Shown here piece by piece: positions 37,516 through 45,477 of a stretch of 64,000 nt of DNA. Numbering within the stretch: the first letter of the stretch is position 1; every line of letters begins with the position of its first letter. The position numbers were made by a program, and so were the translations under genes. This DNA is from Amycolatopsis alba DSM 44262 (GTDB lineage Bacteria; Actinomycetota; Actinomycetes; Mycobacteriales; Pseudonocardiaceae), in NCBI RefSeq assembly GCF_000384215.1, contig NZ_KB913032.1:7649605-7713604 (forward strand), read 5' to 3'. A model generated the notes under the pieces. The model was not told where the DNA came from. It saw nothing but the letters and a program-made list of their open reading frames with translations, and made no database searches.

Positions 37516-37676
37516 CACTTGCCTCTCGCGTGTGAAACGACTGACATCTAAGCTGACGACGCGTTCGCGGCACCCAGTTTCCGCGCAACATTATTGTGGA
37601 TTGTCGTGGTTGAAATCATCGCTTTGGGAGCAGGCCTCGAAGTCTTTTCCGCTTTATTCGAGAGGTGCCGTTCGTG

Positions 37677-39311
37677 TTACGGACCCCGCCTGTCCATCCG
37701 GTCGGTCCTGGTCTGCGGATGGCCGGCCTGCGCCGGGACGGTGTGGTGATGGTTGGTGCGCTGGTGGAGGTGGGCGAGGGAGAGCAGGCAGAAGATGTCA
37801 GCGACCAGCGGCACGTAGAAGACGAAGGGGCGTGGTCCGATGACGTCGGGTTTCGTCGGTAACGTACCGTCGGGGCGCTGGTGGGCCAGCAGGTAACTCG
37901 CGGCGGCGGCGGCAGGCTGGGGGTCCGGTTGCGTGCCACATACGGTGATCAGGCCGTAGGCGGTGCTCACCGGATCGCTGCGGTCCCCGTCTTGCTGTCC
38001 CCAGCCGCCGTCCGGGTGCTGAGTGCTCAGAGCCAGGTCGACCGCTTTGCGGACCATCTGGTCTGTTCCGGGTACCGGGGGCAGCCCAGGGCGGGTGGCC
38101 ATGAGTACGGCGCGGAAGATCGTGTGCCAGCGGCTGCTGCTCCAGTCCGGTGGGAACGAGCCGTCCGGGCGTTGCTGCTCGACCACGAAGTTCAGGCCAC
38201 GACGGAGGGCTTCGCGGTGGCGTAGCGGTTGGAGGGTGAGGGCGTCCAGTGCGGCCACGGTCATGCTCGCCTCCGAGGGTGCACCCTTGACGTAGGTCGG
38301 GTAGCCGCCTTCCTCGCCGGCCACGTCGGCCAGCGCCCGCCAGCCGGACTCGACGGCGCCGCGGACGGCCGGATCGCCGGTTAGGTGCAGGAACTGCAAC
38401 GCCACCGAGATGTCGTCGACGTCGGTGACCTCGGCGGTGTCGGTGACAGACCAGCCACCGTCGGGTTTCTGCTGTCGCAGGACGTGCTCGCGCAGGGCAG
38501 CGCAGGTCGATTCCAGGCCGCCGACGGTGGCCAGTGCGATGCCTCCGGTGACGGTCGTCCAGGTGTCGGTGTCGGTGATGAACGGGATACCACCGTCCGG
38601 GCGCTGGTGCGGCGCGAGCCGGGTGATGCCGTCGGCGATCTCCGGCTCGGTGCCGGGCAGATAAGCCAGGGCGTGCAGTACCCAGAGGTGGATCAGCACG
38701 TTGCCTTCCCAGATTCCCCGGTGCCGCTGGGTTCGCTTCAGCCGGTTCACGTCGGTCTCGGTGACCAGGTCGATCCTGCCGGAGGTGGCGGCCAGGACGA
38801 CTTTGACGGCGGTGACCTGTGTCTTGGCCCAGGGATGCAGGCCACGCAGGTCAAATGCCCCGGGCGAGGATTCGAGTTCGGCGCGCGAGTCGTCCGTGGT
38901 GGCGGCCAGCAGCCGCACGAGCCCGTGCAGCAGGGCTCGTTTCCGTCCCCGGGTGAATTCGGGGGCGTGGTCGAGTACGGCCTCGATGGCTTCGTCGGGC
39001 AGCGCGGCGTGCGTGCCCAGTGCCAGGTCGGCCAGCACGCGGTCCAGCCCATCTGGGCTGGTGGTGTGGTCGGTCAGGAATGCCCGCAGGGCGTGGAGGT
39101 TCACCGGTTCGGTGGCGGCGGGGACGCGTTCGAGCAGGCGCAGCGCCAACGCCGATTCGAGCACCCTGCTGCGGCAGTGATCACGCAGTGCGCCCTCGTT
39201 GTCGACACGGCCCGCGACCGACCGGGCCAGCGCGGCCAGGCCGGTGGAGAAGGCGCCGGGGTCGAGGGGTATGTCGTGGTAGCGGGTGCCGGTGGCGGGT
39301 TCACAACGCAT
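37677..39311 (-). CDS. Class II terpene cyclase (DxDD type)
   Basis: 544 aa from the ATG at 39311, chosen for GGGAGG 6 nt upstream inside the end of the HAD gene. The protonation motif DVDD is at residues 297-300. QW-like repeats fit the beta-gamma fold: GLRPHQRPDGGIPF-type and QQKPDGGWSVTD, QQRPDGSFPP, TQHPDGGWGQQD, AHQRPDGTLP. Bacterial two-domain class II cyclases of about 500-550 aa turn GGPP or FPP into bicyclic diphosphates (copalyl, drimenyl). No class I DDxxD domain is present, so the diphosphate must be removed elsewhere; the adjacent HAD phosphatase is a candidate. Part of the GGPPS-P450-HAD-cyclase operon. Confidence 0.9.
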   Translation of the reverse strand: MRCEPATGTRYHDIPLDPGAFSTGLAALARSVAGRVDNEGALRDHCRSRVLESALALRLLERVPAATEPVNLHALRAFLTDHTTSPDGLDRVLADLALGTHAALPDEAIEAVLDHAPEFTRGRKRALLHGLVRLLAATTDDSRAELESSPGAFDLRGLHPWAKTQVTAVKVVLAATSGRIDLVTETDVNRLKRTQRHRGIWEGNVLIHLWVLHALAYLPGTEPEIADGITRLAPHQRPDGGIPFITDTDTWTTVTGGIALATVGGLESTCAALREHVLRQQKPDGGWSVTDTAEVTDVDDISVALQFLHLTGDPAVRGAVESGWRALADVAGEEGGYPTYVKGAPSEASMTVAALDALTLQPLRHREALRRGLNFVVEQQRPDGSFPPDWSSSRWHTIFRAVLMATRPGLPPVPGTDQMVRKAVDLALSTQHPDGGWGQQDGDRSDPVSTAYGLITVCGTQPDPQPAAAAASYLLAHQRPDGTLPTKPDVIGPRPFVFYVPLVADIFCLLSLAHLHQRTNHHHTVPAQAGHPQTRTDRMDRRGP

Positions 39312-39921
39312 GCGGTACCTCCCGGTGATCATCGGCCAGGTATGGCCGGACATCCACGACGTCCATTCCCGCGTCGCGGGCGGCGCGGATGCCGTGCTCG
39401 GTGTCCTCGAAGGCCAGACAGTCCCGCGGTGGCACGGCCAGCCGTTCGGCCGCGAGCAGGTAGGCGTCCGGTGCGGGTTTGAGCCGGGCTACGTCTGCTC
39501 GCGTCACGATGGTGTTGATCAGCGGTAGCAGGCCGGTGGCCGCCAGGCCGGCGCGGACATTCCGGATGTCGTTGACGGATGCGACGGCGACCGGAATGGT
39601 GGCGGCACGCAGGACTTTTGCCACGATGGCGATCTCACGCACCATGCCGGCGCGAGGCCGCCACTGCGCGCTGGCGCTGGTGCACAGCTGGTCATCGGTG
39701 CAGCGCAGTTCGGTCGCCTGCTCGTGCCTCAGGCGGTAGCGCAGCTCCGACAGATCGCCCAGGTTGACTGTGCGCAGCCAGTCCAGTGATATTCCGGGGC
39801 AGCCGTGCTCGGTCAGCGCGGCCTGGACGGCGATCACGTTGACGTCACCGGTGTCCACGAGGGTTCCGTCGAAATCGAAGATCAGCGCCCGATACGACCC
39901 GGTGTCGGGGGAAAGGGTCAT
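39301..39921 (-). CDS. HAD-superfamily phosphatase
   Basis: 206 aa. HAD motif I FDFDGTLVDTGD (nucleophile Asp16, Asp18), motif II VAVASVNDI, motif III Lys in ADVARLKPAPDAYLLA, and motif IV FEDTEHGIRAA. It looks like the beta-phosphoglucomutase/phosphatase branch with a cap domain. The ATG overlaps the P450 stop (ATGA) and its end overlaps the cyclase start by 11 nt, so it is tightly coupled to terpene genes. HAD domains fused to class II cyclases act as diphosphatases in bacterial drimenol synthases; this may be a split version. That role is inference. Confidence 0.88.
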   Translation of the reverse strand: MTLSPDTGSYRALIFDFDGTLVDTGDVNVIAVQAALTEHGCPGISLDWLRTVNLGDLSELRYRLRHEQATELRCTDDQLCTSASAQWRPRAGMVREIAIVAKVLRAATIPVAVASVNDIRNVRAGLAATGLLPLINTIVTRADVARLKPAPDAYLLAAERLAVPPRDCLAFEDTEHGIRAARDAGMDVVDVRPYLADDHREVPHAL

Positions 39922-41156
39922 GCCTGCCCACCCGCGGGGGCAGCCGGTCCGATGTGGATGGGCAGGGTCTTGGGGCCGCGGACCTGTCCCGCTGTCCAGG
40001 TCACTGTGGACGGATCGGGCAGGCTGAATTCCGGGAACCGCTCGAGCCGCACTTCCAGTGCCACCCGCAATTCCATCTGGCCAAGGTGGGCTCCGATACA
40101 GCGGTGGATACCGAGGCCGAACGCGACGTGCCGGTTGTCCGCCCGGTCGAACTCCGCCGGGTCACGATTGGCCGAGGGAAAGGACATCAGGACCCAGTCC
40201 TCGGCCTTCATGTCCGCGTCCCGCCAGCGCATGTCCCGGGTCACCGGCCGGGCCGTCATCACCGGCGCGTGCGCCCGCAGCAACTCCTCCTCGGCGGTCG
40301 GCAGCAACGCGGACTCCGCCACCAGGCGGGCCCGGTCGGCCGGGGTCGTGGCCAGGTGCAACAGTGCCGCGCCGATAGCGCTGGCCGTGGTGTCGATATC
40401 GGCGACCAGCAGCGCCGCTAACGTGCCGTAGACATGCAGCGGATCGAGCTCGCGCCCGTTCAGTTCAGCTTCCAGGACACGGGTGGTCAGATCGTCCCTC
40501 GGGTGGTCGAGGTGGTCGTGGATCTGGGCCGGCAGGTAGGTCAGGCGCTCGCCCGCGCGGTCGCTGCGTGTCTCGGCCGAGACATTGACGTCCTGCAACG
40601 TACTGGTCGCGAAATGCTGCACCCGCGGCGCGTCCTGCTCGGGAAACCCGAGCAGTGTCACCATCAGGTGGGTGGGGATCAGCTGGGTGTACTCACTGAC
40701 GGCCTCAACCTGATCCCGGCCGGCGAGCGCGTCGATCAGCCCGTGACAGTACGCGCGCGTCACCGGCTCCAGGCGGGCGACGGAGGCCCGGGAGAACGCG
40801 GACGAGAGCAGCCGTCGTGCGCCGCGATGGAACGGCAGGTCGGACGACGCCGGGGGCAGCACCCCGACCGGTGCCGCCCCCAGTGGCGGGCGCACGTTGC
40901 CGACCACGAACGCGCGGGAGGAGAAACACTCGGCGTCGTGCGCTGTCGCCGAGACGTCCTCGTACCGGGTGCCCAGCCACGCACCGCCGAACCGCTCGGT
41001 GCGCGCGACTGGGCGACGCTGGCGCAGGTCGTCCTGGATGCGATGGAAACCGGTGGCCCACTCCGGTTCCGGATCGGTGACGATCTCACTGCGCGCGCCG
41101 CGCATCCTCAGCTGTAGCCCGGACCGCACCTCGGCGAACCTGTCGTGCAGGCTCAT
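39918..41156 (-). CDS. Cytochrome P450
   Basis: 412 aa, the usual size of soluble actinomycete P450s; ATG at 41156 with GAAGGGAAGG upstream. I-helix LLVADIDTTASAIG with acid-Thr pair, E-x-x-R in EEELLRAHAPV, and haem loop FGLGIHRCIGAHLG with the ligand Cys. It starts 11 nt after the polyprenyl synthase stop and is coupled to the HAD gene. It probably hydroxylates the cyclised terpene. No ferredoxin gene is visible nearby. Confidence 0.93.
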   Translation of the reverse strand: MSLHDRFAEVRSGLQLRMRGARSEIVTDPEPEWATGFHRIQDDLRQRRPVARTERFGGAWLGTRYEDVSATAHDAECFSSRAFVVGNVRPPLGAAPVGVLPPASSDLPFHRGARRLLSSAFSRASVARLEPVTRAYCHGLIDALAGRDQVEAVSEYTQLIPTHLMVTLLGFPEQDAPRVQHFATSTLQDVNVSAETRSDRAGERLTYLPAQIHDHLDHPRDDLTTRVLEAELNGRELDPLHVYGTLAALLVADIDTTASAIGAALLHLATTPADRARLVAESALLPTAEEELLRAHAPVMTARPVTRDMRWRDADMKAEDWVLMSFPSANRDPAEFDRADNRHVAFGLGIHRCIGAHLGQMELRVALEVRLERFPEFSLPDPSTVTWTAGQVRGPKTLPIHIGPAAPAGGQA

Positions 41157-41167
41157 CTGCCTTCCCT

Positions 41168-42277
41168 TCAGTGATCGCGACGGAGGATCAGGCCGGCCAG
41201 GGCCGCGAACTCATCGGCGGGCCCCGGAGCGGGCTCGGCTTGGTCCAGGCGGGCCAGCGCCTCGTGGACCTGCCGATCGGCTTCAACACGAGCCCACTCC
41301 CGCCCGCCGCCGGCCTCGATCAGGTGGGCCACGTGCGTCAACTCCGGTGCTGTGAGCGGCCGGTCAAGCGAGTAGAACTCGGCCAGCTCCGCGCCCGCCG
41401 TGCTGTGTGAGTTCAGGGCGGCGACCACCGGCAGGGACTTCTTGCGGCGCTGCAGATCGGCGAAGACCGGCTTGCCCGTGACCTGTGAATCACCCCAGAT
41501 GCCCAGCAGGTCATCGATCAGCTGGAAGGCCATACCGAGGTGGCGACCGAACTCCGAGAGGCACTCGATCTGCCGTCCGGTGCCTCCGCCGAGCAGCGCA
41601 CCCAGCCCACAGGCGCAGCCCAGCAGCGCGGCGGTCTTGCCATGCGCCATCGACAGGCACTGCGCGAGATCGACCGCCGCCCGGGTCTCGAAGTCCAGAT
41701 CCATGCTCTGGCCCTGGATCAGTGCGGCGATCGCGCCCGAGACCATCCGCAGCCCCTGGCCTGCCGCCGGATGCGGAGCCTCGGCCAGCACTTCCAGAGC
41801 CAGCGACACCAACGCGTCTCCCGCCAGGACCGCGTGCGGGCTGCCGAACACCACCCACGCGCTCCGGCGGTGCCTGCGAGTGTGATCACCGTCCATGATG
41901 TCGTCGTGCAGCAACGAGAAGTTGTGCACCAATTCCACCGCCACGGCTCCGGCAACCGCATCTGTGACATCGCCCCCGACAGCCTGAGCGCAGCCGAACA
42001 CCAGTGCCGGGCGTAACGCCTTGCCACCACTGGCATCAGCCTGCTCACCGCGTTCGTCCCACCAGCCAAAGTGGTAGCCGGCGACCGTGCGAACCGGCTC
42101 TGGCAGCCGATCCACCGCGGCACGCAAACCCGGATCCAGCACTCCACGAACCTGAGTCAAAATCGCCGGCTCCGACCTGGGCACCGGAATCCGCACCCCA
42201 CCCGCGCCAGGCGCGGTACCGCGGCCGGTCCCGCCCGCCGCGGCATCCGCCCCTTGACCTCGTAGCGTGTGGCGCAC
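41168..42277 (-). CDS. Polyprenyl (probably geranylgeranyl) diphosphate synthase
   Basis: 369 aa from a GTG with GGAGGG upstream. First Asp-rich motif LLHDDIMDGDHTRR, second LIDDLLGIWGD, GKALRPALVF near the start and GQSMDLDFE (helix F GQ motif) are all present. It condenses IPP with an allylic diphosphate. The first-motif pattern and neighbours (class II cyclase) suggest GGPP, but FPP cannot be excluded by eye. First gene of the terpene operon; IPP would come from the mevalonate genes at 51-55 kb or the host. Confidence 0.92.
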   Translation of the reverse strand: MRHTLRGQGADAAAGGTGRGTAPGAGGVRIPVPRSEPAILTQVRGVLDPGLRAAVDRLPEPVRTVAGYHFGWWDERGEQADASGGKALRPALVFGCAQAVGGDVTDAVAGAVAVELVHNFSLLHDDIMDGDHTRRHRRSAWVVFGSPHAVLAGDALVSLALEVLAEAPHPAAGQGLRMVSGAIAALIQGQSMDLDFETRAAVDLAQCLSMAHGKTAALLGCACGLGALLGGGTGRQIECLSEFGRHLGMAFQLIDDLLGIWGDSQVTGKPVFADLQRRKKSLPVVAALNSHSTAGAELAEFYSLDRPLTAPELTHVAHLIEAGGGREWARVEADRQVHEALARLDQAEPAPGPADEFAALAGLILRRDH

Positions 42278-42794
42278 CTAGCCCTCCATTCCCGTGGTAA
42301 TTACCCCAGCGGCGATAACGGTCAGCCACTTTCGCGCTAATTGCCTCGGTGGCGATAACGAAATGGGGATCGAAGATGGTGAATGCGGCTGTCGCACCTG
42401 ACCATAACGTCCACCCGGACATGCAAGCGACCTTGTTTGTGCAAAAGTCACTGAATGTCGCAGGCGACCGGTCGTTCGCTACCGGCCGCACTCAATGGAC
42501 ACCGACATGGGGGAGAACGCGAGTCACCCACCCAGGGAATTTTGGCAGTTCTGCCTATCAGAACCAGTTACTCGCCGCATCCGGCAGGGCCCAGCAAGCC
42601 GGCTGCCGTTAAACCCGTGCCCCCACCCGAACCCGGGGCCTCGTAGCACGACTGAACGCTGCCATCGGGGTGTCGAGCTGGAACTGAGGGAATCTCCACG
42701 ACCGCGCGTGCTGGCGACTGGGCGCGATGTCAGTGACCTCCACTGGGCACATCGAGCTCAGGACCGGTTTTCCGGCGGGCAATTGTGGGCGGAT
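42278..42794. other. Upstream region of the terpene operon
   Basis: About 515 nt. Near 42300-42360 two similar segments (TTACCCCAGCGGCGATAACG and, 40 nt later, TTGCCTCGGTGGCGATAACG) form an imperfect direct repeat in the likely promoter of the polyprenyl synthase; it could bind a regulator. No gene seen. Confidence 0.4.
42300..42360. repeat. Imperfect direct repeat in the terpene operon promoter
   Basis: Two copies of a roughly 20-nt unit sharing GGCGATAACG, separated by about 20 nt, lie 24-83 nt upstream of the polyprenyl synthase start. Position and spacing suggest an operator. No matching regulator site is known to me. Confidence 0.45.
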
Positions 42795-43000
42795 TCAACT
42801 GGTCGACGCAACGCCGGGTGGATTGCTGTCTGACTGAGAGAGTAGTTGATCGAGTGCTTCGCCCAGGCTGCGCCATCCGAGGCGTTTGCGTGGCCGGTTG
42901 TTGAGTTCGACTGCGACGAACTCGAGGTAGTCCGGGTAGTAGCCCGACAGGTCGGTGAACTTCGGGAAGTACTGCCGAACAAGGCCGTTCGTGTTCTCCC
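42795..43000 (-). mobile_element. IS30-family transposase C-terminal remnant
   Basis: The frame reads ENTNGLVRQYFPKFTDLS, LEFVAVELNNRPRKRLGW, then SLGEALDQLL to TGA at 42795. The N-x-N-G-L-x-R-Q-Y-F-P-K motif with catalytic Glu and the NNRPRK stretch are diagnostic of IS30. Only about 67 residues remain and the fragment begins immediately after the stop of the PKS remnant. Confidence 0.75.
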
Positions 43001-43001
43001 C

Positions 43002-44120
43002 TCACTTACCTCGGACGTGAGGGTCGAAGTCCGGTGTCTGACTCGCGTATGCGGCGTTCGGTTCAGCGCGAGGAGCGGGCACAGTGGGCTGCGCGGAGTG
43101 CATCCTGTCCAAGATGTGGCGGGCGAGGTCGGTGATACCGGCGGCGTTGGTGATCTCCAAGGTAGTCGCGTTGTAGGCGAGGCGATCTCGGATGGCGACG
43201 ACGACTTCGGCGGCCATGAGAGAGTCGAGGCCGAGTTGGTCGAGCCCGCGATCGCGACGCAGGCGTCCGAGGTCGGTTTGCAGTGCTTTGGCGATGACCT
43301 CGGCTACGACGTCGGCGACGAGAGGCAGCGCCTGTTCGGGTGCTGCGGCGGCGATGCGCTCTCTCAGGCTGCCCGGGCCGACGTCGTCGTGACTGCCGTC
43401 GGGGTTGACGGCCTCGAAGCGGGGCTTGGACACAATCGGCAGTACGCGTTGCAGACGGTTCCAGTCGAATCGTCCGGCGACGAGCACCGGACTATCGCCG
43501 GTCAGGTTGCGATCGAGTACTTCGAACGCTTCGTCCGGATGTACAGGTTTCAGCCCTGCGTGCCGCACGGCGCCGTACAGGTCGTTGCGTACGACGTACC
43601 CGGTCTCGCCGATGGCGCCCCAGCCGATGGCGACACAACGGCGGCCGGCGCGACGCTGGGCGCGGGCGAGCGCTTCCAGGGCGAGGTTGCCCGCGGCATA
43701 GTTGGCTTGTTTGGCGTTTCCCACGGTGGCGGTCATCGAGGAGTAGCTGACGAAGAAGTCGAGGGGGTCGTCGCGGGTGAGCGCGTCGAGCGACCAGGCC
43801 CCGTGCATCTTGGGAGCGAGGGCGGCGCGGATGCCCGTCTCGTCGAGTTCCGCCAGTTCGGCATCGCTGAGCACCATGGCGACATGGATGACGCCCTTGA
43901 TGGGTCGGCCATCGGCGCGGAGATGCTGCAGGACGCGACGCAGTGCGGAGGCGTTGGCGACGTCACTGCGAGTGCGGTGGCTTCGGCTCCGACTGCCTCG
44001 AGAGCATCGAGCACAGCAGGTGCTCCGGGGCTGTCCGGGCCACGCCCCAGACGCCGCCGACCACGGCTGTAACGCGCCGCCGAAGAGGGCGGGGCAGCTT
44101 GTGAGCGCCCATGCCGTTGA
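43002..44120 (-). pseudogene. Type I PKS remnant: partial ketoreductase plus ACP
   Basis: Intact part: ketoreductase C-terminal half (PIKGVIHVAMVLSDAELAEL, FFVSYSSMTATVGNAKQANY with catalytic Ser/Tyr, GWGAIGETGYV) then ACP with LDQLGLDSLMAAEVV, ending at 43002. Upstream, pieces in other frames (VLDALEAVGAEATALAV; MGAHKLPRPLRRRVTAVVGG) show the ketoreductase Rossmann part broken by two or more frameshifts. No KS or AT is left. It is the 3' end of a lost PKS, truncated near 44120 next to the methyltransferase gene. Confidence 0.75.
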
Positions 44121-44140
44121 TGTTGTCGCGGGTCTCATCA

Positions 44141-44986
44141 TCACCCACCTTGGTGAGCCGCCGCCACGCACCAGATCATCCGGCCGCGCAGATCTTCGTC
44201 GTCCACGATCGGCGGGACGGGCCGGCCGTAGGAAACCGCCAATTCCCGAATATCGCGCACCTCGGACTCCCATCCGAACCGGGACAGCCAGCCGGCCGGA
44301 TCATCGAGATGGGAAAGCCACGGCTCCCCCAGCGACGCCACCTGATCAGCAACCTCACAGCCCGGCTGCTCGATCTGGGTGATCCGGTTCATGTGTTCGA
44401 CCAACAGCACGGTGCCGTGACCGCCGAGTTCACTCAGCGCACCGATCAAGCGGTCGCCCTGCTCGCCGGAAAGGTACAGCAGCACCCCTTCGACCAGCCA
44501 TGCCACCGGTTCACCCGGGTCCAGCCCCGCATCCACCAGCGCGGGAACCCAGTCCTCGGCGAGGTCGGCATCCATCACCACCCGGCGGCACCCCGGTACC
44601 CGCCCGCCCTTGGCGAGCGTCGCCTCTTTGAAGCGCAGCAACGTGGGCCGGTCCAGTTCGAACACGGTCACCCCTGTCGGCCAGTCCAGCCGGAACGCGC
44701 GGGTATCCAGCCCTGCACCCAGAACCACTACCTGCCGACCTCCGTGCCGGACAAAACGCAGCAACCGCTTGTCCAGGAACCGAGTGCGCACCGCGAACAT
44801 ATCTCCCAATACGCCAGCCAGCGGTCCCCGCTCAGACGTCTTCCAGCCCGCAGCGGCCAGGAAGTCACCCGCCAGGGGATCGTCGAGCATTCGATCCTTC
44901 CGATGCGACTCCGCCCATCGGGCCGCCGCAGCCGTAAGCGCAGTAGCACTCACTCCCCTGCTGTCCGTCCCACGCGTGTTCACCAT
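44141..44986 (-). CDS. LCM-type O-methyltransferase (SAM-dependent)
   Basis: 281 aa. Leucine-carboxyl-methyltransferase family features: RTRFLDKRLLRFV, VVVLGAGLDTRAFRLDWP (SAM motif), VFELDRPTLLRFKEATL, and AWLVEGVLLYLSGEQ. Such enzymes in actinomycetes methylate hydroxyl or carboxyl groups of polyketides. It reads away from the iterative PKS gene and may act on its product. Its end abuts the PKS remnant. Confidence 0.88.
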   Translation of the reverse strand: MVNTRGTDSRGVSATALTAAAARWAESHRKDRMLDDPLAGDFLAAAGWKTSERGPLAGVLGDMFAVRTRFLDKRLLRFVRHGGRQVVVLGAGLDTRAFRLDWPTGVTVFELDRPTLLRFKEATLAKGGRVPGCRRVVMDADLAEDWVPALVDAGLDPGEPVAWLVEGVLLYLSGEQGDRLIGALSELGGHGTVLLVEHMNRITQIEQPGCEVADQVASLGEPWLSHLDDPAGWLSRFGWESEVRDIRELAVSYGRPVPPIVDDEDLRGRMIWCVAAAHQGG

Positions 44987-45477
44987 CGTGTCACCACCTC
45001 CTGGGCACTACCACCAGAAACCCCTTGGACGTCGAGACCGCCCCGACTTCGTCGCTCGCAATCAGGCCGGGTACGTCCTCAGCACGTCCCTCCCCCGACA
45101 TCCGAACCCTGTCCTTCGATCCGACGTGGGTGCCGTTTTCCGACCAGGGTCATTTTCTTTCGTCGGTCGGCGCCGAAGGTAGGCCACCGGCATGAATTCC
45201 GCGACGCGCTGTCCCCCCTCACGGAGCAGCAGCTCGCAGACCGCGCCCGTACAGAAGTACGATGACAGCAGCGGCCACCCCATTCCGTTACGATTCCGTG
45301 TAATGGGCCACAACGGGACTTCTGATTGCTTGCTGAAGTGGCGATCATGGCGGCTGCGTCGAGAGTGTGGAGCTGAGAGTTACCGAAATCCGTGGAGATT
45401 TCAGGCCGATCCAGATCCCATCGCCCCGCCTGTGAGGCAGGCCGGCGACCGAATTTCGCCTTCGAGGGGAGCAGATC
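44987..45477. other. Divergent region upstream of the iterative PKS
   Basis: About 490 nt between two outward-reading genes. Overlapping ORFs lack family features. It should contain promoters for both the methyltransferase and the PKS. Confidence 0.4.

Noticed and set aside
42846..44072. 408-aa plus-strand open frame
   Set aside because: Covers the PKS and IS30 remnants in antisense; the minus strand shows real KR, ACP and transposase motifs.
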